Positions 25,422-33,126 of a stretch of DNA of 34,433 nucleotides are shown here, one piece after another. Numbering within the stretch: the first letter of the stretch is position 1; each line of letters starts with the position of its first letter. Under the pieces are notes generated by a model, which saw only the letters and a program-made list of their open reading frames with translations, did not search any database and had not been told where the DNA came from. Source of the DNA: Fibrobacter succinogenes (GTDB lineage: Bacteria; Fibrobacterota; Fibrobacteria; Fibrobacterales; Fibrobacteraceae); contig CACXKY010000026.1 in assembly GCA_902768325.1 (NCBI GenBank), positions 1 to 34,433 of the forward strand, in the 5' to 3' direction. The position numbers and the translations under genes were made by a program.

Positions 25422-25453
25422 ACCTCCTATAAGGAGTTGAAGGTATCCAAAAG

Positions 25454-25483
25454 GTCCCGGCTCGTTTGAGCCGGGACTTCTCT
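25454..25483 (+). terminator. Terminator after the porin-like gene
   Basis: A 10-bp perfect stem GTCCCGGCTC / GAGCCGGGAC, loop GTTT, followed by TTCTCT. T-tract moderate. Confidence 0.75.
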
Positions 25484-25503
25484 ATATACTTCTTTATATA
25501 TGA

Positions 25504-25530
25504 GAAAGGCCTTGCATCGCAAGGCCTTTC
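25504..25530. terminator. Strong hairpin between convergent genes
   Basis: A 12-bp perfect stem GAAAGGCCTTGC / GCAAGGCCTTTC with loop ATC. It lies between the convergent porin-like and carboxyltransferase genes and may act for either or both. T-tracts are weak on both strands. Confidence 0.6.
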
Positions 25531-25566
25531 ATCTGTAAAACCACGAAGTGGTGTTGTTTCGCCAGA

Positions 25567-27111
25567 CTACAGCGGGATGTTCCCGTGCTTCCTCCAGAGG
25601 CGAGCCTTCTTCTTGTTCTTCAAGTAGTCGAAGGCGGTCGCGAGGCGGTCACGCACGTGGTCCGGGGAGATGACTTCGTCGATATAGCCGTTCTTGGCGG
25701 CGATATACGGGTTGAGGTACTTCTCTTCGTATTCGGCGATGAGCTGCTGGCGCGTTTCGGCAGGAGTGGCCGACGCGGCGATTTCCTTGCGGTGAAGGAT
25801 GTCGACGGCACCTTCGGCTCCCATCACGGCGAGCTGGGCGATCGGCAGCGCGAACACGTAGTCGGCACCGAGGTTCTTGCTGTTCATGGCGATGTAGGCG
25901 CCACCGTAGGCCTTGCGGAGGATAAGCGTCACCTTCGGCACGGTCGCTTCGGCGTAGGCGTACAAAAGCTTGGCGCCATGGCGGATAATGCCGTTGTGTT
26001 CCTGCTTGGTGCCCGGCATGTAGCCCGGGACGTCTTCCAGCGTAAGGATAGGAATGTTGAAGCAGTCGCAGAAGCGAACGAAGCGGCTGGCCTTGTCGCT
26101 GGCGTCCACGTCGAGGGAACCGGCGATGAAGTTCGGCTGGTTCGCGACGATGCCCACGACGTTTCCGTCCATGCGGGCAAAACCGATGACCACGTTGCGG
26201 GCGAAGTCCTTCTGGATTTCGAGGAAGCTATCCTTGTCAGCGAACGTCTCGATGACGTTACGCACGTCGTAGCCCTTCTTGAAGTTGTCCGGGACAATCT
26301 CTTCGATATCCTTGGACTTGTCGACGGCCTTGAACTTTTCGGCAACAGGCGGCTTTTCGAGGTTGGATTGCGGCAGGTAGCTGAGCAGGTTGCGTACCGC
26401 TTCGAGGGTTTCCTTGTCGTCCTTGCAAACGAAGTGCGAGACTCCGGACTTGGTGGAGTGCACGCCGGCACCGCCGAGACCTTCGGGGGAGACCGTTTCG
26501 GCCGTCACGGCCTTCACGACGCCCGGGCCCGTGATGAACATCTGGCTCGTCTTTTCCGTCATGAAGATGAAGTCGGTAATGGCGGGGGAGTAGCAGGCAC
26601 CGCCGGCGCAGGGGCCGAGAATCACGGAAATCTGCGGAATGATGCCCGAGGCGAGCGTATTGCGGGTAAAGATGCCGCTATAGCCGTCGAGGGAATTGAC
26701 GCCTTCTTCGATACGGGCGCCACCGCCGTCGTTGATGCAGACGAACGGGGCCATGGATTCGAGGGCGAGGTCCATCGCCTGGCAAATCTTCTTCGCATGG
26801 GCAGAACCGAGGGAACCGCCGCTGACGGTGAAGTCCTGGGAGGCGACATAGACGGTCTTTCCGTTGACCTTGCCGTAACCGGTGACGACGCCGTCACCGA
26901 AAATTCGCTTGGATTCGGGCAAATCGAGGCTGGTAGAAACGCGGAGGGCTCCAATTTCACGGAAGGTGCCCTTGTCAAAAAGAATTTCGAGGCGTTCGCG
27001 GGCGGTAAGCTTGCCCTGCGAGTGCTGCTTTTCGATACGGGCAGCTCCACCGCCGGCAATAGACTTGGCCTTATATTCGTTTAATTTTTCATTATAGGAC
27101 TTATCCCACAT
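25567..27111 (-). CDS. Acyl-CoA carboxylase / methylmalonyl-CoA decarboxylase carboxyltransferase subunit
   Basis: 514 aa. The start is ATG at 27109-27111 with AAGGA before it and the family opening NEKLNEYKAKSIAGGGAAR; frames extending further upstream run through the promoter. Carries both crotonase-like halves of the PccB/MmdA family: GKLTARERLEILFD, FTVSGGSLGSAHAKK, INDGGGARIEEGV, then GFARMDGNVVGIVANQP and VPGYMPGTKQEHNGIIRHGAKLL. It moves the carboxyl group between biotin and propionyl/methylmalonyl-CoA. In a succinate-forming anaerobe it may serve a sodium-pumping decarboxylase or a carboxylase. No biotin carrier, carboxylase or membrane subunit is in the window, so the direction of the reaction is open. 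Divergent from the acyl carrier gene. Confidence 0.92.
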   Translation of the reverse strand: MWDKSYNEKLNEYKAKSIAGGGAARIEKQHSQGKLTARERLEILFDKGTFREIGALRVSTSLDLPESKRIFGDGVVTGYGKVNGKTVYVASQDFTVSGGSLGSAHAKKICQAMDLALESMAPFVCINDGGGARIEEGVNSLDGYSGIFTRNTLASGIIPQISVILGPCAGGACYSPAITDFIFMTEKTSQMFITGPGVVKAVTAETVSPEGLGGAGVHSTKSGVSHFVCKDDKETLEAVRNLLSYLPQSNLEKPPVAEKFKAVDKSKDIEEIVPDNFKKGYDVRNVIETFADKDSFLEIQKDFARNVVIGFARMDGNVVGIVANQPNFIAGSLDVDASDKASRFVRFCDCFNIPILTLEDVPGYMPGTKQEHNGIIRHGAKLLYAYAEATVPKVTLILRKAYGGAYIAMNSKNLGADYVFALPIAQLAVMGAEGAVDILHRKEIAASATPAETRQQLIAEYEEKYLNPYIAAKNGYIDEVISPDHVRDRLATAFDYLKNKKKARLWRKHGNIPL

Positions 27112-27139
27112 GTTTTTTCCTTTTTTAACGTAACTGACG

Positions 27140-27147
27140 CAAATATA
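27140..27147 (-). promoter_or_regulatory. TATATTTG -7 box of the carboxyltransferase gene
   Basis: Minus strand TATATTTG, 28 bases before the start, with an AAGGA ribosome site between. Confidence 0.5.
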
Positions 27148-27294
27148 GAAACATGTCAAGGATTGTAAATGTGTATTTTTTATGCTGGAAAACATACTTT
27201 GGGGGCAAAATCCGCCATTTTTACCACTAATCCTAGATTTTGGCAATTTATCCGTTTTTGTGCATATTTGGGCCTGGGCGGTAGTTTTTTTTAC

Positions 27295-27302
27295 TATCTT
27301 TG
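27295..27302 (+). promoter_or_regulatory. TATCTTTG -7 box of the acyl-carrier / KS-CLF operon
   Basis: TATCTTTG after a run of eight T. It lies 28 bases before the acyl carrier ATG, which has GAGGA as ribosome site. Confidence 0.5.
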
Positions 27303-27330
27303 TCGCGGAAATTTAAACAAAGAGGAATAA

Positions 27331-27576
27331 ATGAATAACGAAGAAATGAAACAGAAACTCAAGGAATTTTTCATGTCCGATCTCGGCGTGGACGGCGACG
27401 TCCTGAACTTCGACACCCCGCTTTTCGGTGACGAAATTGGCCTGGATTCCGTGGACTCCCTCGAAATCATCTCTTTCGTCGACGACAACTTCGGCGTTTC
27501 CATGACGGGTGTCGGCAAGGAACACTTCCAGAGCATCGATACGATTGCTGCCTTTATCGAAAATAACAAGGCTTAA
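27331..27576 (+). CDS. Acyl carrier protein of the KS-CLF cluster
   Basis: 81 aa acidic helical protein. Ser40 in the LDSVDSLEI motif is the phosphopantetheine attachment site (family DSL; here DSV, as in many specialised carriers). The chain carried would be extended by the fused ketosynthase next door, 41 bases downstream. The sequence is fairly distant from housekeeping AcpP (which usually shows GADSLDTVEL), so a dedicated carrier is likely. A clear ribosome site and -7 box precede it, making it the first gene of the operon. Confidence 0.9.
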   Translation: MNNEEMKQKLKEFFMSDLGVDGDVLNFDTPLFGDEIGLDSVDSLEIISFVDDNFGVSMTGVGKEHFQSIDTIAAFIENNKA

Positions 27577-27617
27577 TCCTAGGCAATCGTTCTCTCTTTT
27601 GTGCATTTGGAAGGCTT

Positions 27618-30014
27618 ATGGCTGTTAGTGAAAAACGTTGCGTTGTTTCCGGTCTTGGGGTTATTTGCGCCATAGGCAACAACGTCGAGGAAACCTGGAA
27701 AAATGCCCTGGCTTCGGTCTCGGGCATACATAAGACGACGTCGGTGGATACCAAGGACTGCTATGCAGACCTGGCTGCCGAGGTGAATTGCGATACTTTG
27801 GACGAACTGGAGTGCCCCGATGAAAAGGACCGCGCTTCCAAGCTCTGCATCAAGGCGGCCAAGGAGGCTCTCGCCGATGCCGGTCTTTCTGATTTTGCGG
27901 ACAGCCAGCGCGTCGGTGTGATCATCGGCAGCTGCGTGGGCGGCGTCCTCAGCGTCGAAAAGTACCACCGTCACGGCAAGAATGCCCTGGAAATCCCCAA
28001 GATGCCCATCGCGGCTATCGCTTCCCAGGTGGCGGAATGCTGCCATGCGGGCGGTATCGTCACGAACGTCGCGAACGCCTGTGCCGCAGGTACGCTCTCC
28101 ATCGCCATGGCTTGCGACCTCATCCGCGCCGGCAAGGCCGACGTGGTGATCGCGGGCGGTGCGGATTCCTTCGCTTCGGTCCCGTACTCCGGATTCCTTT
28201 CCTTGCACGCTCTCGACGAGAACGGCTGCTCTCCCTTTAACCATTGCAACGGCATCACGCTCGGTGAAGGTGCCGGTGTCGTCATTGTCGAATCTTTCGA
28301 ACATGCGCAAAAACGCGGTGCAAAGCAGTACTGCGAAGTCCTCGGTTCGGGCTGCACCAGCGACGCCCACCACATTACGGCCCCGCGCGAAGACGGGCTC
28401 TGCCTCATGGAGGCCATGGACCGCGCTGTCCGCAATTCCGGCATCTCCAAGGCGGAAATCGGTTACCTGAACGCCCATGGCACCGGTACCGGCAAGAACG
28501 ACAATGCCGAAATGAATGCCTTCCACCAGTTCTTTGACGCCGAAAACCCGACCTTGAGTGTCAGTTCAACCAAGGTCATGACGGGTCACTGCCTCGGTGC
28601 CGCCGGCGCTATCGAAGCCGTATTCAGCATCAAGGCGCTCACGACCGATACCGTCCTCCCGACGCTCCATTATTCTCCCGAAGATTCGGAAGCGCTCAAG
28701 GAAAAGGCCGGCCGCATGGACTATGTGCAGAACCAGCCCAAGTCCAAGCACCTCGAATGCGTCATGAGCAACAACGTGGCCTTCGGCGGTACGAACGCGA
28801 GCATCGTCTTCAGCAAGAAGCCGGGCAACATCCAGTGCCAGACGGCCAAGGACAAGAAAATCGCCGTGACGGGTCTCGGTATCGTGACTCCGCTCGGCAA
28901 CGGTAAGGAACGCTACCTCGAGGCGGTCAAGAATTCCGTCCAGCTCCAGGAGCCTTCCGTCCATTCGACCATCACGAACGAGGACTACAAGGAACTCGGC
29001 ATCAAGATGGCCTTCTACCGCAAGCTCGACAACCTGGGCCAGCTCCAGACCGTTTCTGGCGTTTGCGCCCTCAAGGATGCCGCCTTCACGGTAACGGAAG
29101 AGAACGCGAAGCAGATCGGCATCATCGTCGGTACCAGCGAAGGCGGTCTCGGTTCCACGTACGATTTTGAGGAACTGATTGCCGAATCCGGCAACGCAGG
29201 CGGTTCCGCCTTCAAGTTCCCCCATACAGTTTACAACGCCGCTGGCGGATACCTTTCCATCTGTTCGGGTATCAAGGGCTACGGCATCACGATTACGACG
29301 GGCCCGGTTTCCGGCCTCGACAGCATCGGTTTCTCCATGAACGTCATCCATGACGGTCAGGAAAGCGCCATGATGGCGACCGGTACCGACGAAAACATCC
29401 CCGTCATCACCGAATTCGCCCAGAAGCTGGGCGTCGCCGCGGATAGCGTGGTCGCACCGCATGCGGGTGCGAATGGATTCGTGGTCGGCGACGGCAGCGT
29501 GTCCATCTTGCTCGAAGAGGAATCTTACGCGCAGGCACGTTCTGCCAAGGTGTACTGCTATGCGCTCGGTTACGGCAACGGCCGCAAGAACGTGAAGTTC
29601 GGCAAGATCGACGGTTCCGAAGGGGCTCTCGACCTGGCCATTGCCGATGCGCTTGCCGACGCAGGCATTTCCGCCGGCGATATCGACGCCGTCTGCGGTT
29701 TTGCGAACGGCTACAAGAAGATTGACGACATCGAGAAGGGCGCCCTGAAGCGTGTCTTCGGCGACAAGCTTGCCTCGATGCCCGTGTTCGAAGTCAAGGA
29801 ACGCACCGGAGAAGGCCGTGCGGGGTCTGCAGCGCTTGCCGCTGCTGAAGCGGCTCTCCTCCTGAGCGGTGACCTGGCCAAGGACAAGGCTTACTATATT
29901 GCTGATGACGGTTCCGTCACGGCGAAGGAAGCCGAATCCGCTGGCCTGAAGAAGATTCTGGTTATCTCTTTTGCTGCAGGTGGATCCTACAGTGCCGTCG
30001 TTTTTGGAAAGTAA
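27618..30014 (+). CDS. Fused ketosynthase / chain-length-factor-like protein
   Basis: 798 aa, about twice a FabF. The first ketosynthase (about residues 5-400) is catalytically complete: Cys155 (NACAAGT), His287 (NAHGTGT), His324 (MTGHCLGAAG). The second ketosynthase fold starts at about residue 413 (KKIAVTGLGIVTPLGNG). It has lost the catalytic residues: the Cys position is Pro563 in TTGPVSGLDS, the first His region reads CGFANGYKK, and the second reads RTGEGRAGSAA. This is the layout of a KS-alpha joined to a KS-beta (chain length factor), as in PUFA synthase PfaC but with discrete carrier, reductase and dehydratase. Cytoplasmic. Ribosome site GGAAGG at 27609-27614. Confidence 0.9.
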   Translation: MAVSEKRCVVSGLGVICAIGNNVEETWKNALASVSGIHKTTSVDTKDCYADLAAEVNCDTLDELECPDEKDRASKLCIKAAKEALADAGLSDFADSQRVGVIIGSCVGGVLSVEKYHRHGKNALEIPKMPIAAIASQVAECCHAGGIVTNVANACAAGTLSIAMACDLIRAGKADVVIAGGADSFASVPYSGFLSLHALDENGCSPFNHCNGITLGEGAGVVIVESFEHAQKRGAKQYCEVLGSGCTSDAHHITAPREDGLCLMEAMDRAVRNSGISKAEIGYLNAHGTGTGKNDNAEMNAFHQFFDAENPTLSVSSTKVMTGHCLGAAGAIEAVFSIKALTTDTVLPTLHYSPEDSEALKEKAGRMDYVQNQPKSKHLECVMSNNVAFGGTNASIVFSKKPGNIQCQTAKDKKIAVTGLGIVTPLGNGKERYLEAVKNSVQLQEPSVHSTITNEDYKELGIKMAFYRKLDNLGQLQTVSGVCALKDAAFTVTEENAKQIGIIVGTSEGGLGSTYDFEELIAESGNAGGSAFKFPHTVYNAAGGYLSICSGIKGYGITITTGPVSGLDSIGFSMNVIHDGQESAMMATGTDENIPVITEFAQKLGVAADSVVAPHAGANGFVVGDGSVSILLEEESYAQARSAKVYCYALGYGNGRKNVKFGKIDGSEGALDLAIADALADAGISAGDIDAVCGFANGYKKIDDIEKGALKRVFGDKLASMPVFEVKERTGEGRAGSAALAAAEAALLLSGDLAKDKAYYIADDGSVTAKEAESAGLKKILVISFAAGGSYSAVVFGK

Positions 30015-30041
30015 TTTATCTAAGAAAGGGGAGTCGAGAGT

Positions 30042-30773
30042 ATGAAAGTAGCATTGGTAACGGGAGCCTCGAAGGGTATCGGCAAGGCTTGTGCGCTGCG
30101 CCTGGCCCGAGATGGCTACACGGTCGTCGTGAACTATTCCAGTTCCGACGAGGCCGCCCAGCAGACCTTGGAGCAAATCAAGGCCGAAGGCGGGGATGGC
30201 ATGATTTACAAGGCCAACGTGGCCGAACTTTCTCAGGTGAAGACGATGGTTCGCGATGTCTTCAAGGCATACGGCCGTATCGACGTGCTTGTGAACAATG
30301 CGGGCATCGTCCGTGACGAATACCTGCTGATGATGAATCCCGAAACGCTTGACAAGTGCTTCGACCTGAACGTGAAGGGCTACTTCTACTGCGCCCAGCA
30401 GGTCGCCGTGAAGATGTACAAGCAGAAGTCCGGCGTCATCATCAACATGAGCTCCGTCTCTTCCAAGTTCGCTCTCGCGGGCCAGGCCGTCTACAGCGCC
30501 ACGAAGGGCGCCGTGAACTCCCTGACCCAGACGCTTGCGAAGGAATTGGGCGGTTTCGGCATCCGCGTGAACGCGGTGGCCCCCGGCTTTATCGCGACCG
30601 AGATGATCGAGGCCATTCCCGAAGAGACCCGCAAGGGCTACATCGAGAAGATTCCGCTCAAGCGTTTCGGTTCCGCCGACGAAGTGGCGAACATCGTGTC
30701 CGCCCTTGCGTCCGACCAGTTCGCCTACGTGACCGGCCAGGTCTTCGTTCTCGACGGAGGCCTCTCTCTATGA
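30042..30773 (+). CDS. fabG: 3-oxoacyl-ACP reductase (FabG-type)
   Basis: NADPH-dependent reduction of the ketoacyl chain. 243 aa short-chain dehydrogenase with TGASKGIG at residues 7-14, NNAG at 85-88, and catalytic Asn110, Ser138, Tyr151 and Lys155 (YSATK). Ribosome site GGGGAG upstream. The TGA stop overlaps the ATG of the dehydratase (ATGA), so the two are translationally coupled. It probably serves the KS-CLF pathway of its operon rather than only housekeeping fatty acid synthesis. Confidence 0.95.
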   Translation: MKVALVTGASKGIGKACALRLARDGYTVVVNYSSSDEAAQQTLEQIKAEGGDGMIYKANVAELSQVKTMVRDVFKAYGRIDVLVNNAGIVRDEYLLMMNPETLDKCFDLNVKGYFYCAQQVAVKMYKQKSGVIINMSSVSSKFALAGQAVYSATKGAVNSLTQTLAKELGGFGIRVNAVAPGFIATEMIEAIPEETRKGYIEKIPLKRFGSADEVANIVSALASDQFAYVTGQVFVLDGGLSL

Positions 30774-31216
30774 TGAACATTTTCGAAATCAGCGAAAAGA
30801 TTGCCCAGCGTCCGCCGTTCCAGATGATCGAGAAGGTCGTGGAACTCGTGCCGAACGAATCGGCCGTGGGTATCAAGAACGTTTCCGTGAACGAGCCCTA
30901 CTTTATGGGCCATTTCCCGGGCACCCCGATTATGCCGGGCGTGCTCATTTGCGAAGCCTGCGCCCAGCTCTGCTCGCTCGTGATCGAAAAGCCCGCCGAG
31001 GACCTTGAGAAGAACCTCTACGTGCTTTTGAAGATTGACGGTTTCAAGTTCGTGAAGCCCGTGATTCCCGGCGACCAGCTGGAAATCTCCGTGAACAAGA
31101 CGAAGGGCGGTGGAGTCATTGTCGGCTTTGACTGTGTCGTCAAGGTGAACGGGAACGTCCATGCGAAGGGCTCCCTCACGTTTACGAGCATCCCGAAAGA
31201 AAGCCTGGGTAAATAG
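30770..31216 (+). CDS. fabZ: 3-hydroxyacyl-ACP dehydratase (FabZ-type)
   Basis: 148 aa hot-dog fold dehydratase. Catalytic His48 (FMGHFPG) and Glu62 (MPGVLICEACAQ, where FabZ usually has IIEAMAQ). ATG at 30770-30772 overlaps the fabG stop; a second ATG follows at 30773. It removes water from the hydroxyacyl chain to give the double bond. Without an enoyl reductase in the cluster, double bonds may be kept, as expected for a polyene; that step could also be done by a gene elsewhere. Confidence 0.93.
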   Translation: MMNIFEISEKIAQRPPFQMIEKVVELVPNESAVGIKNVSVNEPYFMGHFPGTPIMPGVLICEACAQLCSLVIEKPAEDLEKNLYVLLKIDGFKFVKPVIPGDQLEISVNKTKGGGVIVGFDCVVKVNGNVHAKGSLTFTSIPKESLGK

Positions 31217-31236
31217 TTAAATTCTATTTTGTTGTA

Positions 31237-31282
31237 ATCCCGGCCTTGCGGTGTGCTGAACATCGCTGATGCTTGCCGGGAT
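31237..31282 (+). promoter_or_regulatory. Two-stem structured element between fabZ and the acyltransferase
   Basis: Outer stem ATCCCGGC (31237-31244) / GCCGGGAT (31275-31282), inner stem GCGGTG (31248-31253) / CATCGC (31261-31266), loop TGCTGAA. No T-tract follows, so it is more likely an RNA processing/stability or attenuation element than a terminator. Confidence 0.5.
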
Positions 31283-31302
31283 CGCCATAGTATATATAGT
31301 TG

Positions 31303-32007
31303 ATGATTGAAAAAGCGAAGAATATAGTTGCTGGTTTGTTCTGGAAGTTGGTGCTCGTCGTCGTTGTTTACGGTGTGCGTTTCTATCTGCTGCTTTTTTA
31401 TCGCCCCAAGATGACGTTTCTTGGGGAATCCGTCAAGTCCACGAAGTTGAAACAGCCGATGGTGATTATCGCAAATCACACGAGCATGCTCGACCCCTTG
31501 ATGGTGCAGGCTTTGTTCTTCCATAAGCGCAGCATCGTGGTTGCAAAGGACCAGGTGGAAGACCCGCATTTCCGTTGGGCCCTTAGCCGTTTCAAGAACG
31601 TCGTTCCATGCGACCGCTTTAACCTCGATACCGAATGGGCGCTCCTCGCCAAAAAGGAACTGGAGAAGGGCAATTCCGTCATTATCTTCCCCGAAGGCAA
31701 GTGCCGCTACGACGGACTGCTGAACGAGTTCAAGACGGGATTTGCTTTCTTGGCCCGCAGTACGGGCGCTCCCGTGCTTTCGCTTGGCATCGACGGCATC
31801 TACAAGGTCGGCCACCGCACGAGGGTCGTGGTGGGCGAGCCCGAAACGATTGAACGCGTGAAGGGAGTGCCTTCTTCGAAGCATCTCGCCGAACGCAGCG
31901 AATACTTTAGGCAAAAGATCTGGGGACTCAAGCAGCAGGCGCTGGGGAAGACGGAAATACCGGAACTGCCCTGCGCTGCCGAAACTCCTGCGGAGGTGCT
32001 ACCTTGA
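31303..32007 (+). CDS. PlsC-like 1-acylglycerol-phosphate acyltransferase family protein
   Basis: 234 aa. Membrane-associated N-terminus (hydrophobic residues 8-32), acyltransferase motif NHTSMLD (His59, Asp64), then FPEGKCRYDG (129-138) and APVLSLGIDGI. Transfers acyl chains from ACP or CoA to a lysolipid or other alcohol. Located after the ACP/KS-CLF/FabG/FabZ genes, it may attach the product to a lipid, as acyltransferases do in aryl polyene clusters. ATG 31303 is preferred to TTG 31300. No ribosome site is visible; TATATA lies a few bases upstream. The stop overlaps the next start. Confidence 0.88.
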   Translation: MIEKAKNIVAGLFWKLVLVVVVYGVRFYLLLFYRPKMTFLGESVKSTKLKQPMVIIANHTSMLDPLMVQALFFHKRSIVVAKDQVEDPHFRWALSRFKNVVPCDRFNLDTEWALLAKKELEKGNSVIIFPEGKCRYDGLLNEFKTGFAFLARSTGAPVLSLGIDGIYKVGHRTRVVVGEPETIERVKGVPSSKHLAERSEYFRQKIWGLKQQALGKTEIPELPCAAETPAEVLP

Positions 32008-32852
32008 AGATAGGGCTGGCACTGGAAGGCGGGTCGCGACAGACGATCTTTACGGCGGGCGTTCTGGACGCCTGGTTGGAAGAAGACATCGTGTTCTCCT
32101 ATTTTGCCGGTGTGAGTGCCGGTGGCCATGCCGCGATGAACTACATCACGCGCCAGAAAGGCCGCTTCCGCCACATCATCCAGCCGACGCGTATCCAGCA
32201 GGGGAAAGACCATTCGAACAAGTTCCTGGACGGCCCTCGTAAGGAATGCCACGCCTTGCATTACGATGCGGCCTACGGCGAAATCCCCTTCGATTTCGAT
32301 ACGTTCTTCTCGGCACGCGTGGAGTGCGAATTCGGCGTCACGTGTTGCGAGACGGGCCGCGTGGAATTCTTCCGCGAGAAGATGAGCGAACGCCGCCTGC
32401 TCGATATCTTGAACGCGAGCTGCGCTTTGCCCATGATTTTCCCGACGGTCGAAATCGACGGACTGCACTATGCCGACGGCTGCATCACGGACCCGATTCC
32501 GTTTGACAGGGCGTTCGATAGGGGCTGTGACAAGGTCGTTGTCGTGTCTACGCATTACCCCGGCGAAATCGTTACGGACTTCCGCAAGTATCGCGTAATC
32601 CTGAATCCGATGTTCAAGCGCAAGTATCCCGACTTTTTCCGCGCGCTCATGCTGCGCTACAAGCGCTACGAGAAGATGTTCTCGAACATGGAAAAGCTTG
32701 AAAAGCAGGGCAAGCTTCTGATTTTCAGGCCCGAGAAAGACCTTTGTGACTTGTTCGAGACGGAGCGAGAAAATCTTGACGCGTCGTACGAGATGGGTTA
32801 CGAATACGCCCAGCGTCGCATGGACGAACTCAAGAACTTTATGGAACTCTAG
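32004..32852 (+). CDS. Patatin-like phospholipase
   Basis: 282 aa patatin-family serine lipid hydrolase (YjjU/RssA-like). Oxyanion-loop residues are in LEGGSRQTIFTAGVLD, nucleophile Ser38 is in GVSAGG, and the dyad Asp158 is in YADGCITDPIP. The TTG start at 32004 is supported by an excellent GGAGGT site at 31992-31997 and by a four-base TTGA overlap with the acyltransferase stop. The two are therefore coupled: one adds an acyl chain, the other can remove one. Cytoplasmic; no signal peptide. Followed by a terminator closing the operon. Confidence 0.9.
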   Translation: MKIGLALEGGSRQTIFTAGVLDAWLEEDIVFSYFAGVSAGGHAAMNYITRQKGRFRHIIQPTRIQQGKDHSNKFLDGPRKECHALHYDAAYGEIPFDFDTFFSARVECEFGVTCCETGRVEFFREKMSERRLLDILNASCALPMIFPTVEIDGLHYADGCITDPIPFDRAFDRGCDKVVVVSTHYPGEIVTDFRKYRVILNPMFKRKYPDFFRALMLRYKRYEKMFSNMEKLEKQGKLLIFRPEKDLCDLFETERENLDASYEMGYEYAQRRMDELKNFMEL

Positions 32853-32876
32853 TTCCGTTCCGCCGAAATCTTGACC

Positions 32877-32905
32877 AGGAGGACCGTTTGTCGGCCCTCC
32901 TTTTT
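32877..32905 (+). terminator. Terminator of the acyl-chain operon
   Basis: AGGAGGACCG (32877-32886) / CGGCCCTCCT (32892-32901), one A-C mismatch, loop TTTGT, ending in five or six T. Confidence 0.85.
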
Positions 32906-32953
32906 AGTTAGATTTGTAAAATCTTGTAAACAATTGAGCGATAAAAACGAAAA

Positions 32954-32969
32954 CTTACAAAATTGTATG
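32954..32969. promoter_or_regulatory. Palindromic site 1 upstream of gdhA
   Basis: CTTACA-AAAT-TGTATG, one mismatch from the perfect palindrome at 33036. Possible operator. Confidence 0.45.
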
Positions 32970-33035
32970 TTTTTGAATGGTGTCTACTCGTTTTCTAGCG
33001 AAAAAAACGAATTTCATTTAATTTTAAAAAAATAA

Positions 33036-33051
33036 CTTACAAAAATGTAAG
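33036..33051. promoter_or_regulatory. Palindromic site 2 upstream of gdhA
   Basis: CTTACA-AAAA-TGTAAG, a perfect 6-base inverted repeat, ending 48 bases before the -7 box. Confidence 0.5.
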
Positions 33052-33099
33052 AAACTGAAGATTTTTGCCACTATTTTTCATTTTTTGTCGCGGGTTTGC

Positions 33100-33107
33100 T
33101 ATCTTTA
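33100..33107 (+). promoter_or_regulatory. TATCTTTA -7 box of gdhA
   Basis: Follows TTTGC; 49 bases before the ATG. It lies between CGGGT and ACCCG, a 5-base inverted repeat spanning the box. Confidence 0.5.
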
Positions 33108-33126
33108 GACCCGTTAAAAACATTAA

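Noticed and set aside
28566..30176. 536-codon minus-strand frame
   Set aside because: Antisense shadow of the KS-CLF gene, whose plus-strand motifs are unambiguous.
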